From assembly GCF_035917975.1 (NCBI RefSeq), contig NZ_CP109130.1, forward strand, positions 744,001 through 808,000: a DNA stretch of 64,000 nt. Reading direction: 5' to 3'. Numbering within the stretch: position 1 is the stretch's first letter; every line of letters begins with the position of its first letter. Both the position numbers and the translations under genes were made by a program. This document shows positions 9,332 through 16,961 of the stretch, piece by piece. The notes beneath the pieces are model-generated. The model ran no database searches, was not told where the DNA came from, and saw only the letters and a list, made by a program, of their open reading frames with translations. The DNA comes from Streptosporangium sp. NBC_01756. Its GTDB lineage: Bacteria > Actinomycetota > Actinomycetes > Streptosporangiales > Streptosporangiaceae.

Positions 9332-9814
9332 GTGATGCTGCTGCGCATGGCCATCATCGACACGCCGAACTACCTGCCCTTCCCCGAGGGCGACCCGGAC
9401 AACTACAAGCCGGGCTCGTCCATGTGGCCCGTGATGGACCCCGTCTCCCCCGACGGGAACTACGTCAAGGACCTGGTCGTCAGCTTCGAACGGCTCGCCT
9501 CCGGCGAGGGCGTCCCGCTCCACATCCACACCACCGAGGAACTACTGATCGTCGACGAGGGCGAGGTCGAGGCCCACCTCGGCGACGAGCGGCGCGTCGT
9601 CGGCCCCGGTGCGGTGATCTTCGTCCCCTCGGGGACCCCGCACGGCTTCCGCAACCTGTCCGGTGGCGTCGTGCGCCTGCACGCCGTGGTCGGCCGGCAC
9701 ATCGTCGGCACTCAGATGCTCGATCGCCTCCCCCGGCCCGGCACCGAGGGGCAGCCACCCCGACCCGCCAGGATCGACGACTTCCGGAAGTTCATCTTGG
9801 GGCTGCCCACCTGA
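9332..9814 (+). CDS. Cupin domain protein
   Basis: About 160 aa. The starts GTG 9332, ATG 9335 and ATG 9347 are all possible and none has a clear ribosome site. The cupin_2 barrel is visible: VPLHIHTTEELLIVDEGEVE gives the HxHxxxxE metal-binding motif 1, and VFVPSGTPHGFRN-like sequence (FVPSGTPHGFRNL) is motif 2 with its histidine. A single metal-binding cupin of this size could be a dioxygenase, isomerase or small-ligand sensor; nothing in the neighbourhood decides. The downstream border is the right end of the tnpB element. Confidence 0.8.
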   Translation: MMLLRMAIIDTPNYLPFPEGDPDNYKPGSSMWPVMDPVSPDGNYVKDLVVSFERLASGEGVPLHIHTTEELLIVDEGEVEAHLGDERRVVGPGAVIFVPSGTPHGFRNLSGGVVRLHAVVGRHIVGTQMLDRLPRPGTEGQPPRPARIDDFRKFILGLPT

Positions 9815-9854
9815 CAGGCTTGGGCCACGGACCCCGCAACGATGGGAGTGGCTT

Positions 9855-9977
9855 GGCTTCCTCCCCACGGCTGAAGCCGGGGGATTCCCACCCTCACGGG
9901 TCGGATTTCCTGCTTCACCGCCAGTCGCCCGCCAGGAAGGATCTCCCTTGAGGTCTTACACCGGCTCCACAGGCGTT
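9855..9977 (-). ncRNA. Putative omega-RNA (reRNA) region of the first tnpB
   Basis: TnpB guide RNAs derive from the tnpB 3' end and the adjoining right-end sequence. The 120 nt beyond this tnpB stop contain a structured GC-rich hairpin (9863-9883) and no open reading frame. The call is made by position and family knowledge only. Confidence 0.35.
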
Positions 9978-11120
9978 TCACCTCTCCGCCAGCCCGGCGG
10001 CGAGGATGTTCTTCGCCGCGTTCACGTCCCGATCATGGGTCGCGCCGCAGGCGCACACCCATTCCCGGACGTCCAACGGCAGGGACGGGGCGATCACACC
10101 GCAGGCCGAGCACAGCTTGGAGGAGGGAAACCACCGGTCGACGACCACCAGCTCCCGCCCGTACCAGGCGGCCTTGTACTCCAGCATGATCCGCACCTGG
10201 CGCCAGCTCGCGTCGGAGATGGCGCGGGCCAGGCGGTGGTTCTTCACCAGGTTGCGGACGGTGAGATCCTCGATCGCGATCACTTGGTTCTCGCGGACGA
10301 TCGAGGTGGTGAGCTTATGCAGATGGTCACGGCGCCGGTCGGTGATCCGGGTGTGCACCCGGGCGACCCGCACCCGCGCCTTGACCCGGTTGGCCGAACC
10401 CTTCTCCTTGCGGGCCAGGGCGCGTTGCGCGCGGGCCAGCTTGCGCCGGTCGGCACGTTCGTGGCGGGGGTTGGCGACCTTGCCCGCCGCGTCGGTGAGC
10501 CCGGGGATCGGCCGCGACAAGGTGAGCAGGGAGCTGATCCCGGCATCGATACCGACCACGCCGTCGGTGGGGTCCAGGGGGCGGATCGTGTCCGCACACA
10601 GGATGGACACGAACCACCGCCCGGCCGCGTCCTTCGACACGGTCACCGTGGACGGCTCGACCCCCTCCGGCAGTGGACGCGACCACACGATGTCCAGCGG
10701 GGCGCCCATCTTCGCCAGGGTCAGCCGCCCGTCACGCCAGATGAACGCCGACCGGGTGTACTCGGCGCTCGCCCGGGACTTCTTCCGGGACTTGAACACC
10801 GGGTACCTCGCGCGTTTGGCGAAGAAGTTCGTGAACGCCGTCTGCAGGTGGCGCAGGGCTTGCTGCAGCGGCACCGACGACACCGCACCCAGGAAGCCCA
10901 GTTCCTCGGTGCGCTTCCACGCGGTCAGCGCGGTCGACGACTCCTCGTAGGAGACCCGGCGTCCTTCAAGGGCGTAGGCGCGGGTGCGCTCTTCGAGGGC
11001 CTTGTTGTAGACCAGGCGGGCGCAGCCGAACGTCCGGGCAAGCTGCTCGGCCTGCTCGGGGGTCGGATAGAAGCGGTACTTGAAGGCCCGCTGCACACGC
11101 TGCGCCATGGCGCACATCAT
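9978..11120 (-). CDS. tnpB: TnpB RNA-guided endonuclease of IS605/IS1341-type element
   Basis: Up to 380 aa; ATG codons at 11120, 11117 and 11108 all give a plausible start. TnpB is the transposon-encoded RuvC nuclease ancestral to Cas12. The RuvC triad looks complete: D192 in VVGIDAGIS, E284 in IAIEDL and D365 in THDRDVNAA. A zinc finger (CSAC at 337-340, then CACG near 356) sits before the last motif. The N-terminus (FKYRFYPTPEQAEQLARTFG) matches the helix-turn-helix/OrfB N-domain. No frameshift is seen, so the protein may be active. It differs clearly from the second tnpB at 38310-39476, so two separate elements are present. Confidence 0.92.
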   Translation of the reverse strand: MMCAMAQRVQRAFKYRFYPTPEQAEQLARTFGCARLVYNKALEERTRAYALEGRRVSYEESSTALTAWKRTEELGFLGAVSSVPLQQALRHLQTAFTNFFAKRARYPVFKSRKKSRASAEYTRSAFIWRDGRLTLAKMGAPLDIVWSRPLPEGVEPSTVTVSKDAAGRWFVSILCADTIRPLDPTDGVVGIDAGISSLLTLSRPIPGLTDAAGKVANPRHERADRRKLARAQRALARKEKGSANRVKARVRVARVHTRITDRRRDHLHKLTTSIVRENQVIAIEDLTVRNLVKNHRLARAISDASWRQVRIMLEYKAAWYGRELVVVDRWFPSSKLCSACGVIAPSLPLDVREWVCACGATHDRDVNAAKNILAAGLAER

Positions 11121-11230
11121 CGCGCAGGACGACCGGGGCCGTACGCGTGTTCGAGAAAATCCCGGGCGGCGCTCTGCCGCGTTTCCTCCCCGGGGCTGAG
11201 GCCCGGGCTCTCCACACGCAAGGAGATTCG

Positions 11231-11845
11231 ATGACCGGTCGGGAAGCGACGCACGGCGGGAAGGTCACGATGGTGGCCGCGCGGTGGGTTACCGGGCTGT
11301 TCGCGCCCCAGGTGCTGGTCATCGTGCTGCCCCCGGTCGTCGGACTGGCGACGGACGGCTGGTCCGGCGCCGGGTGGGGGCTGGTGGCCTCGGCGCTGTG
11401 CGGCGGCGTCCCGGCCGGGGTCATCCTGGCCGGGGTACGGTCGGGCCGGCTGGACTCCCACCATCTGGTCGATCGGGCGAGCCGGACGAGGCCGCTGCTG
11501 GTGGCGGTCGTGGCGGTGCTCGTCGCACTGGTGCTGCTGGCTTCCCTGGGCGCGCCCAGGTTGCTGGTGGCCACCGTGACCGCGATGCTGGCCGCGCTCG
11601 CGCTGACGGTTCCGATCACGCTCAGGTGGAAGATCTCCTTTCACGCGGCGGTTTCGGCGGGCACCGTGATGGTGCTCGCCCAGGTGCTGCCCGCCGTACC
11701 GGCTCTCGTGGTGGGCACGCTGGTGGTGGCGACGGTGTGCTGGGCCCGGGTACGGCTGCGGCACCACACCCCCGCCCAGGTCGCCGCCGGGGCCGTCGTC
11801 GGCGCAGGCTCGGCCTGGGCGACCTTGAGCGCCTTCGGCGTCTGA
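11231..11845 (+). CDS. PAP2-like integral membrane protein
   Basis: 204 aa; ATG 11231 follows AAGGAG at 11220-11225. There are five or six hydrophobic segments. The late motif RLRHHTPAQVAAGAVVGAG matches the third signature of PAP2 phosphatases (SRxxxxxHxxxDVxxG type), and FHAAVSAGTV recalls the middle signature, but the usual KX6RP and full SGH are not evident. It may therefore be a degenerate lipid-phosphatase-fold protein. Its ribosome site lies only about 10 bases beyond the left end of the adjacent IS element, so the insertion probably separated it from its original promoter. Confidence 0.65.
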   Translation: MTGREATHGGKVTMVAARWVTGLFAPQVLVIVLPPVVGLATDGWSGAGWGLVASALCGGVPAGVILAGVRSGRLDSHHLVDRASRTRPLLVAVVAVLVALVLLASLGAPRLLVATVTAMLAALALTVPITLRWKISFHAAVSAGTVMVLAQVLPAVPALVVGTLVVATVCWARVRLRHHTPAQVAAGAVVGAGSAWATLSAFGV

Positions 11846-11873
11846 CCCGCCGCCGGGAGACTCGGACGGCGGG
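11846..11873. terminator. Convergent terminator between PAP2-like and LLM genes
   Basis: CCCGCCG (11846-11852) pairs with CGGCGGG (11867-11873) directly after the stop of the plus-strand gene and before the stop of the minus-strand gene. Confidence 0.6.
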
Positions 11874-11888
11874 CCGGACGGGCCGCGA

Positions 11889-12785
11889 TCAGAGCAGGGT
11901 GCCGAGGAAGTCCCGGGTCCGGCTGTCCGAGGTGAACCGGGCGGCGACGAAGTCGGTGACTCCCGCTTCGGCGAGCGCCTCGATCTGGGCGGAGACGGCG
12001 TCCTCGTCGCCGACGATCGCCACATCGGCCGGTCCTGCGGCGCCCTCCCGGTCGAGCATCGCCCGGTAGGACGGCAGCTGGCCGTAGATCTTGAACACCT
12101 CACCGGCCCGTTCCCTGGCCGCCTCGACGTCATCGGTGACGCAGACGGGGAGCGTGCAGACGATCCTCGGCGCGGGCCGTCCGGCGGCGCGGGCGGCCTC
12201 GGTGACGGCGGGAGCCACGTGCTCGGTCACGGTCTTGGGACCGGTCATCCACAGCACGGTGCCGTCGGCCAGCTCACCGGCCAGTTTGAGCATGCGCGGG
12301 GCCAGGGCCGCGATGAGCACGGGCATGTCGCCGGTGCCGGGCGTCGTCAGCCCGATCTGCGCCTTGAGCGTCTCTCCTTCGAACGCCACGTGCTCCCCGC
12401 GTACGAGCGGCACCAGGACGGACAGGTATTCGCGCATGTGCCGGGCGGGTCGCTCGAAGCTGTAGCCGTACATGCCCTCGATCACGATCTGGTGTGACAG
12501 GCCGACGCCGAGCGCGAGCCGCCCGTCCAGGGCCGCGTTGACCGTGAGCGCCTGCTGGGCGAGCACCGCCGGGTGGCGCGGGTAGGTGGGGACGACTCCG
12601 GTGCCCAGCTCGATCCCCGGCACCCCGCTGCCGGCCACGGCCAGCGCGGTCAGCGCGTCGAGACCGAAGATGTTGGACATCCAGGCCGAGGTGAAGCCGT
12701 CGCCGGCGGCGCGGGCGATCTGCTCCCGCAGCCTGCCCAGTGCGTCCGGTCCCTTGGGTTCGTCGAGCAACAGTCCGATCCGCAT
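11889..12785 (-). CDS. LLM class F420-dependent oxidoreductase
   Basis: 298 aa from ATG 12785. The product begins MRIGLLLDEPKGPDALGRLR and carries the luciferase-like monooxygenase barrel features GFTSAWMSN, ELGTGVVPTYPRHPAVLAQQ and GRLALGVGLSHQ. Actinobacterial proteins with this pattern usually use coenzyme F420 rather than FMN, in the branch close to methylene-tetrahydromethanopterin reductase. Substrates are seldom known. No F420 or redox partner gene is adjacent. The usual actinobacterial version ends with a TPEEFAARL-type tail; here the end is SDSRTRDFLGTLL. Confidence 0.88.
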   Translation of the reverse strand: MRIGLLLDEPKGPDALGRLREQIARAAGDGFTSAWMSNIFGLDALTALAVAGSGVPGIELGTGVVPTYPRHPAVLAQQALTVNAALDGRLALGVGLSHQIVIEGMYGYSFERPARHMREYLSVLVPLVRGEHVAFEGETLKAQIGLTTPGTGDMPVLIAALAPRMLKLAGELADGTVLWMTGPKTVTEHVAPAVTEAARAAGRPAPRIVCTLPVCVTDDVEAARERAGEVFKIYGQLPSYRAMLDREGAAGPADVAIVGDEDAVSAQIEALAEAGVTDFVAARFTSDSRTRDFLGTLL

Positions 12786-12976
12786 CGCTACCGAACTCCA
12801 TTCTAGTTTTTGCGCCCAGTCTAGAAGGCGAAACGCCCGGGTACGGAGATCGACTTCAGGGCGCCCGCATGGCCTCGGCAAAGGAAGGTCATCTTCCGGA
12901 CGGTCGGACTTGACACGACCTGGACCGGGAAACAGTTGTGATGATCTTGTCGCCTGGGAACGATGACAGGAGAGCG

Positions 12977-13007
12977 AAAAACCCGGCGGACTGCGTAGTC
13001 CACCGGG
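12977..13007 (-). terminator. Intrinsic terminator of tRNA-Val(CAC)
   Basis: Read on the minus strand, CCCGG-N-GGACT/AGTCC-N-CCGGG (12982-13007, GCGT-type tetraloop) is followed by five T residues (12977-12981). It lies 24 nt beyond the tRNA 3' end. Confidence 0.85.
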
Positions 13008-13030
13008 CTCTCATCTGCGTCTTACTGCTG

Positions 13031-13102
13031 TGGGCGATACTGGGATCGAACCAGTGACCTCTTCGGTGTGAACGAAGCGCTCTCCCGCTGAGCTAATCGC
13101 CC
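13031..13102 (-). tRNA. tRNA-Val(CAC)
   Basis: The minus strand folds as a 72-nt cloverleaf: acceptor GGGCGAT/ATCGCCC, D-arm AGCTCAGCGGGAGAGC, anticodon stem CTTCG/CGAAG with loop TTCACAC (anticodon CAC), and T-loop GGTTCGATCC. The 3' CCA is not encoded. It reads GUG valine codons. Confidence 0.95.
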
Positions 13103-13340
13103 GCCCTGTCTGGCCCCTCGTGGTGCCGACGTGGAAAACCATACCGCAATCCGAGACCTCTGGCGAAGCGACACCGGCGACAGAGATGATCATGGAGGGG
13201 CGACACGGTCGTGGAGCAAAGGTCTGGGGATGCGTCCGGTGGGGGGCTACGGTGTCATAGCATCGTCCTGATCCGTAGAAGCACCGAACCACCCAGGCCG
13301 AACCTCTATGACCCGAGACGCCCCCAGGGAGGAGTCGACG

Positions 13341-13490
13341 GTGACCAAAACGATACGCAAAACCCTTGTAAATAAGGCCCTGTTGGTGATGTTTAGCCAG
13401 GTAGATGCCCAAATGTCGCGCTGTGATGTGTGTTACAGAAGGGCCTGTAGGCGGAATCTTTCCTACAGGTTTCTTTGTTCCGCGTCATAG
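13341..13490 (+). CDS. Small basic ORF upstream of ssgB (possible leader peptide)
   Basis: 49 codons from GTG 13341, which is preceded by a strong GGGAGGAG at 13328-13335. The product is basic and Cys/Arg-rich (RCDVCYRRACRRN near residue 32), with no recognisable domain. Its base composition is clearly less GC-rich than the neighbouring genes. The end of the frame contains a perfect 8-bp hairpin (13444-13469) followed by TTTCTTTG. Together, a ribosome site, a short reading frame and a terminator-like hairpin inside its 3' end, all ahead of ssgB, resemble a leader/attenuator. It could equally be a fortuitous frame. Confidence 0.4.
   Translation: MTKTIRKTLVNKALLVMFSQVDAQMSRCDVCYRRACRRNLSYRFLCSAS
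13444..13469 (+). terminator. Hairpin in the ssgB leader
   Basis: CCTGTAGG (13444-13451) pairs perfectly with CCTACAGG (13462-13469) across a 10-nt loop, followed by TTTCTTTG. It resembles an intrinsic terminator or attenuator 94 nt before the ssgB start. Confidence 0.55.
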
Positions 13491-13562
13491 CTCGGGACAA
13501 AGTCCGTCAGAGCAGTGAAAGCCCCGAAGAGGGGACCGACGACGAAAAAGGTTTGGCTGACG

Positions 13563-13979
13563 ATGAACAGCGCCACCGTCTCTGCCGAGCTTGGCCTTCG
13601 GCTTGTGGTCCCCGACCGTACCACCGTCCCCCTGCTCGCCGGACTGAGCTATACGGCCGATGATCCTTACGCGATCAGAATGGCCTTCCACGTGGGGAAC
13701 GACGAACCGGTCGAGTGGATCTTTGCCCGCGAACTGCTGACGGTCGGCATCGTGCGACGCGTCGGCGACGGAGACGTCCAGGTGTGGCCCGCACGCGCCG
13801 ATGGCGAGCGGACCCTGCACATCAGTCTCACGTCACCGTTCGGACAGGCCCTGTTCGAGGTGCCTCTGGCTCCGCTCACGGAGTTCCTGCACCGGACGTA
13901 CGAACTGGTCCCGGCCGGTCGCGAGACCGACTTCATGGACCTCGACGCCGAGCTCAGCAACATGCTCTGGAGCTCCTGA
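13563..13979 (+). CDS. ssgB: SsgB/SsgA-like sporulation and cell-division protein (SALP)
   Basis: 138 aa from ATG 13563. It is a full-length SALP: it opens NSATVSAELGLRLVVP, then DPYAIRMAFHVG, VEWIFARELL, GDVQVWPAR, and closes DLDAELSNMLWSS. SsgB recruits FtsZ to future sporulation septa in Streptomyces, and a single ssgB-type gene is the usual form in other sporulating actinomycetes. The location a few genes from thrS agrees with the Streptomyces order, supporting ssgB over other paralogues. The ribosome site is weak (AAAAAGG about 15 nt upstream). The unusual leader upstream may regulate it. The assignment to SsgB rather than another SALP is likely but not proven. Confidence 0.85.
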   Translation: MNSATVSAELGLRLVVPDRTTVPLLAGLSYTADDPYAIRMAFHVGNDEPVEWIFARELLTVGIVRRVGDGDVQVWPARADGERTLHISLTSPFGQALFEVPLAPLTEFLHRTYELVPAGRETDFMDLDAELSNMLWSS

Positions 13980-14070
13980 CCCCGGGCGGGCGGCCGGAAG
14001 GTCCGCCGCCCGCCGCGCACCCCGTGTCGCCCGCCCGTCACCTCATCCGGGCTCGGGCGTCCGGATGACG

Positions 14071-14703
14071 CTATCGCCGGAGCAGCCTCCGCATCCGGGC
14101 GATCTCTACTCCCTGCCCGGACAGGACGTCCTGGGCGACGGCCAGCATGGCCCGATCCGTGCCCTCGCGAAGCTCCTGGCCGGCCATGGTCATCGCCGCC
14201 TCATGGTGGGCGATCATCAAGGTCAGGAAGAGCTCGTCGAACGCCGCTCCCCTGGCGGCCCTGAGCCGGTTCATCTGCTCCAGGGTGACCGTGTGGTCGT
14301 CATGTCCCGCCGGCGGCCGGCCCACCGACCTCAGCCATGACGTCATGGCGGCGATCTCGGCCCGTTGCGCGGCCGTGATCCGCCCGCCGATCGTCCGCAG
14401 GGCCACCGACGACGACCTGGGCGCGACCAGCGCCGCCATCTCCAGTGCCTGCCGGTGGTGCGGGACCATGCCTTCGGCGAACCGCACGTCGGCCGCCGTC
14501 ACCCGGGCCTCGGACATGCCGAGGCCCTCGCCCGGCCGCGCCGTACGGCCCGCCTCTCCCGGACCGCCGGGGACGATCACCGGCGCCCCGGTGCCCGCGA
14601 CCAGCGGGGCCCGCTCCCCCGTCCCGGCCGCATCGCAGCCGCTGAGGGCCGAGGCTATCGAGATCATGACGATAACCGCACATAGCCCACGCATATCCCG
14701 CAT
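14071..14703 (-). CDS. DUF305 domain lipoprotein
   Basis: Up to 210 aa; ATG 14703 or ATG 14694. A short hydrophobic signal ends in the lipobox LSGC (Cys23), so a membrane-anchored lipoprotein is expected. DUF305 features follow: DVRFAEGMVPHHRQALEMA, and a second half with LFLTLMIAHHEAAMTMAG, giving the two M(I/V)xHH motifs of this four-helix ferritin-like fold. The histidines and methionines are thought to bind metal, often copper, but the function is not established. It is divergently transcribed from the LVIVD lipoprotein with only 43 nt between starts. These two families often lie side by side in actinomycetes. Confidence 0.87.
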   Translation of the reverse strand: MRDMRGLCAVIVMISIASALSGCDAAGTGERAPLVAGTGAPVIVPGGPGEAGRTARPGEGLGMSEARVTAADVRFAEGMVPHHRQALEMAALVAPRSSSVALRTIGGRITAAQRAEIAAMTSWLRSVGRPPAGHDDHTVTLEQMNRLRAARGAAFDELFLTLMIAHHEAAMTMAGQELREGTDRAMLAVAQDVLSGQGVEIARMRRLLRR

Positions 14704-14746
14704 ACCTTCGATAATGAGTTAGGGCTCCCGACGTGATGAGGTCATT

Positions 14747-16126
14747 TTGCGATCGACTGTGGCATCCGGCCTGACCGCACTGCTTCTGGTTGCCGGGTGC
14801 GGCGCCGATCCCGCTCCCGCGGTTCCGCGGTCCGCCACCTCTTCGGCGCCGGCCTCGACCGGGGCGCCGGCGTCCGCGGACGTCATGCACAGCGCCAATG
14901 TCACGCATGTCGCCAACGTACCCCCGCAGGCCCCGCTGGACGGGCCCCAGGCATGGGGTACCGACCTGGCCTTCCAGGGCGATCACGTGTTCGTCGGCAA
15001 CTACGACGGCTTCAGCGTGTTCGACGTGTCCGACCCCACCAGACCCGCCGCGGTCAGCCGGGTGCTCTGCCCCGGCGAGCAGAACGACGTCTCGGTGAGC
15101 GGGAACCTGCTGTTCCTGTCCGTCGACTCCCCGCGCGGCGGCCCGGCGTGCGGCAGCGAGGAAGGCCGGCGAGGCTCGGACGAGGGCTGGGAGGGCATCC
15201 GGATCTTCGACATCACCGACAAGGCCCACCCCGCCTTCGTGTCGGCGGTCCGCACCGAGTGCGGTTCCCACACCCACACCCTCGTTCCCGGCAAGGACGG
15301 GGACGAGGTCTACCTCTACATCTCCTCGCCGGGTCCGGAGCCGGAGTCGACGACATGTCCCGCTCCGCACGACAACCTCTCCGTGGTCGAGGTGCCCGTC
15401 AAGGATCCGGCCGCGGCCAAGGTGGTGTCGATGCCGAAGATCTCCGAGGAGAAGGACGAGGAGAGCCTCGGCGGCTGCCACGACATCACCGCGTATCCGG
15501 AGAAGGACCTGGCCGCCGCCGCCTGCTTCGGTGACGGGCTGCTCCTGGACATCTCCGACCGGCCGCACCCACGGGTGCTCCAGCGCGTGCACGACGAGGA
15601 GAACTTCTCGATCTGGCACTCGGCCACGTTCGACAACGCGGCCGGCAAGGTGGTCTTCGGCGACGAGCTGGGCGGCGGCGTCAGCGCCACCTGCGACGGC
15701 GCCACGCCCGAGAACCACGGGGCGGACGCCGTGTACGACCTCTCTGAGGACCGCAAGCTCACGCTCCGCGGTTACTTCAAGATCCCCAGAGAGCAGCAGC
15801 CCGACGAGAACTGCGTGGCGCACAACGGGTCACTGCTGCCGGTCCCCGGCAGGGACATCATGGTCCAGTCCTGGTACCAGGGCGGGGTGTCGATCTGGGA
15901 CTTCACCGACGCGTCCGCCCCGCGGGAGATCGGATTCTTCGAGCGCGGCCCCGTCGAGGGGGTCGGCGGCTCATGGTCGGCCTACTACTACAACGGCTAC
16001 ATCTACTCCAGCGACATCACCAAGGGCCTGGACGTGCTCCGGATCGACGATCCGCTGACCGATCCGGCCAGGAAGGTCACGCTCAAGGAACTGAACGCCC
16101 AGACCCAGGTCTCCTATCCGGAGTGA
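14747..16126 (+). CDS. LVIVD-repeat beta-propeller lipoprotein
   Basis: 459 aa. A TTG at 14747 is the only start that retains the signal sequence and has a ribosome site (GATGAGG at 14735-14741). The lipobox is VAGC (Cys18). The body shows repeated LVIVD-type blades such as GYDGFSVFDVSDPTRP-like NYDGFSVFDVSDPTRP, GIRIFDITDKAHPAFVS and GVSIWDFTDASAPREIGFF. Cysteine-bearing insertions (VLCPGEQND, GGCHDI, ENCVAHNGS) are characteristic of the actinobacterial group. The propeller presumably works outside the membrane with the divergent DUF305 protein; no activity is known. The last bases run to within 4 nt of the pabC stop on the other strand. Confidence 0.85.
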   Translation: MRSTVASGLTALLLVAGCGADPAPAVPRSATSSAPASTGAPASADVMHSANVTHVANVPPQAPLDGPQAWGTDLAFQGDHVFVGNYDGFSVFDVSDPTRPAAVSRVLCPGEQNDVSVSGNLLFLSVDSPRGGPACGSEEGRRGSDEGWEGIRIFDITDKAHPAFVSAVRTECGSHTHTLVPGKDGDEVYLYISSPGPEPESTTCPAPHDNLSVVEVPVKDPAAAKVVSMPKISEEKDEESLGGCHDITAYPEKDLAAAACFGDGLLLDISDRPHPRVLQRVHDEENFSIWHSATFDNAAGKVVFGDELGGGVSATCDGATPENHGADAVYDLSEDRKLTLRGYFKIPREQQPDENCVAHNGSLLPVPGRDIMVQSWYQGGVSIWDFTDASAPREIGFFERGPVEGVGGSWSAYYYNGYIYSSDITKGLDVLRIDDPLTDPARKVTLKELNAQTQVSYPE

Positions 16127-16130
16127 CCCG

Positions 16131-16961
16131 TCACGGGTCGAGGTCGGCCGCGCCGCGCTCGGCGAAGACGCGCATCGCCTTGGCGGTGATCGGGCCCGGC
16201 GCGACCGGAAGCACGGTCTGGTCGACCGCGCGGATCGGCTGGATGTCGCGGGTGGTGGAGGTCAGGAAGGCCTCCTCGGCCTCGTAGAGGGCCGACAGGG
16301 GGACGTCCTCCTCGGAGGCGTCGCACCACTCCAGCGTCAGCGCCCGGGTGACCCCGGCCAGACAGCCGGAGGACAGCGTGGGAGTGAGCAGGCGGCCGTC
16401 GCGCACGATGAAGACGTTGCTGCCGGTGCCCTCGCAGAGGTTTCCGGCGAGGTTCTCGAAGATCGCCTCGCCTCCGCCCCTGGCCTTGGCGTAGAAGAGG
16501 GCCTTGGCGTTGTCGCCGTAGGAGGTGCTCTTCACCCCGGTGAGCGCGCCGCGCTCGTTGCGCGGCCAGGGCACGACGGTGACGTCCGCGGTGGCCGGGA
16601 ACGGCTTCTGCTCGTCGACGATCACCACGGTGGTGCAGCCCTGGTCTCCGCGGTCGGAGCCGAGCGGGCCGGGGCCGCTGGTGTAGGTGACGCGGATCCG
16701 GCCGAGCCGCCACGGGGGCGCCTCGGCCAGGCAGGCGTGTATGCCGGCGGCGATCGCGTCGACGTCCGGCTCGGGCAGGTCCATACGCTGGGCGGAGAGC
16801 CGGAGCCGGTCGAGGTGGCGGGTGAGCGCGAACGAGGCGCCGTTCACGCACTTGATGGTCTCGAAGACACCGTCCCCCACCATCAGCCCATGGTCGAACA
16901 CCGAGACGGCGGCCTGCTCCGGACTGATAAGTTCCCCGTTGACCCATACGGGCACGTTCAT
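16131..16961 (-). CDS. pabC: Aminodeoxychorismate lyase (class IV aminotransferase fold)
   Basis: 276 aa, ATG 16961. It is a PLP fold-type IV enzyme: WVNGELISPEQAAVSVFDHG at the start, GDGVFETIK, the PLP lysine in GVKSTSYGDN and the phosphate-binding segment GTGSNVFIV. A branched-chain aminotransferase or D-amino acid aminotransferase would look similar. The 4-base ATGA overlap with pabB argues strongly for PabC, which cleaves 4-amino-4-deoxychorismate to p-aminobenzoate and pyruvate for folate. Translation is probably coupled to pabB. Confidence 0.88.
   Translation of the reverse strand: MNVPVWVNGELISPEQAAVSVFDHGLMVGDGVFETIKCVNGASFALTRHLDRLRLSAQRMDLPEPDVDAIAAGIHACLAEAPPWRLGRIRVTYTSGPGPLGSDRGDQGCTTVVIVDEQKPFPATADVTVVPWPRNERGALTGVKSTSYGDNAKALFYAKARGGGEAIFENLAGNLCEGTGSNVFIVRDGRLLTPTLSSGCLAGVTRALTLEWCDASEEDVPLSALYEAEEAFLTSTTRDIQPIRAVDQTVLPVAPGPITAKAMRVFAERGAADLDP

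Larger units (their letters stand above)
9855..11215. mobile_element. IS1341-type (IS200/IS605 family) tnpB-only element
   Basis: A single minus-strand tnpB is flanked by two related, same-orientation hairpins. At 9863-9883, CCCC-a-CGGCT/AGCCG-GGGG lies beyond the tnpB 3' end. At 11189-11207, CCCGGG ... CCCGGG lies beyond its 5' end. Both are preceded by TTCCTCCCC and followed by a TTCC/CTCC block. IS605-family elements carry subterminal hairpins rather than inverted terminal repeats, which fits. No tnpA is present, so the element would need TnpA in trans. The exact cleavage points cannot be set without an empty site. Confidence 0.75.
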
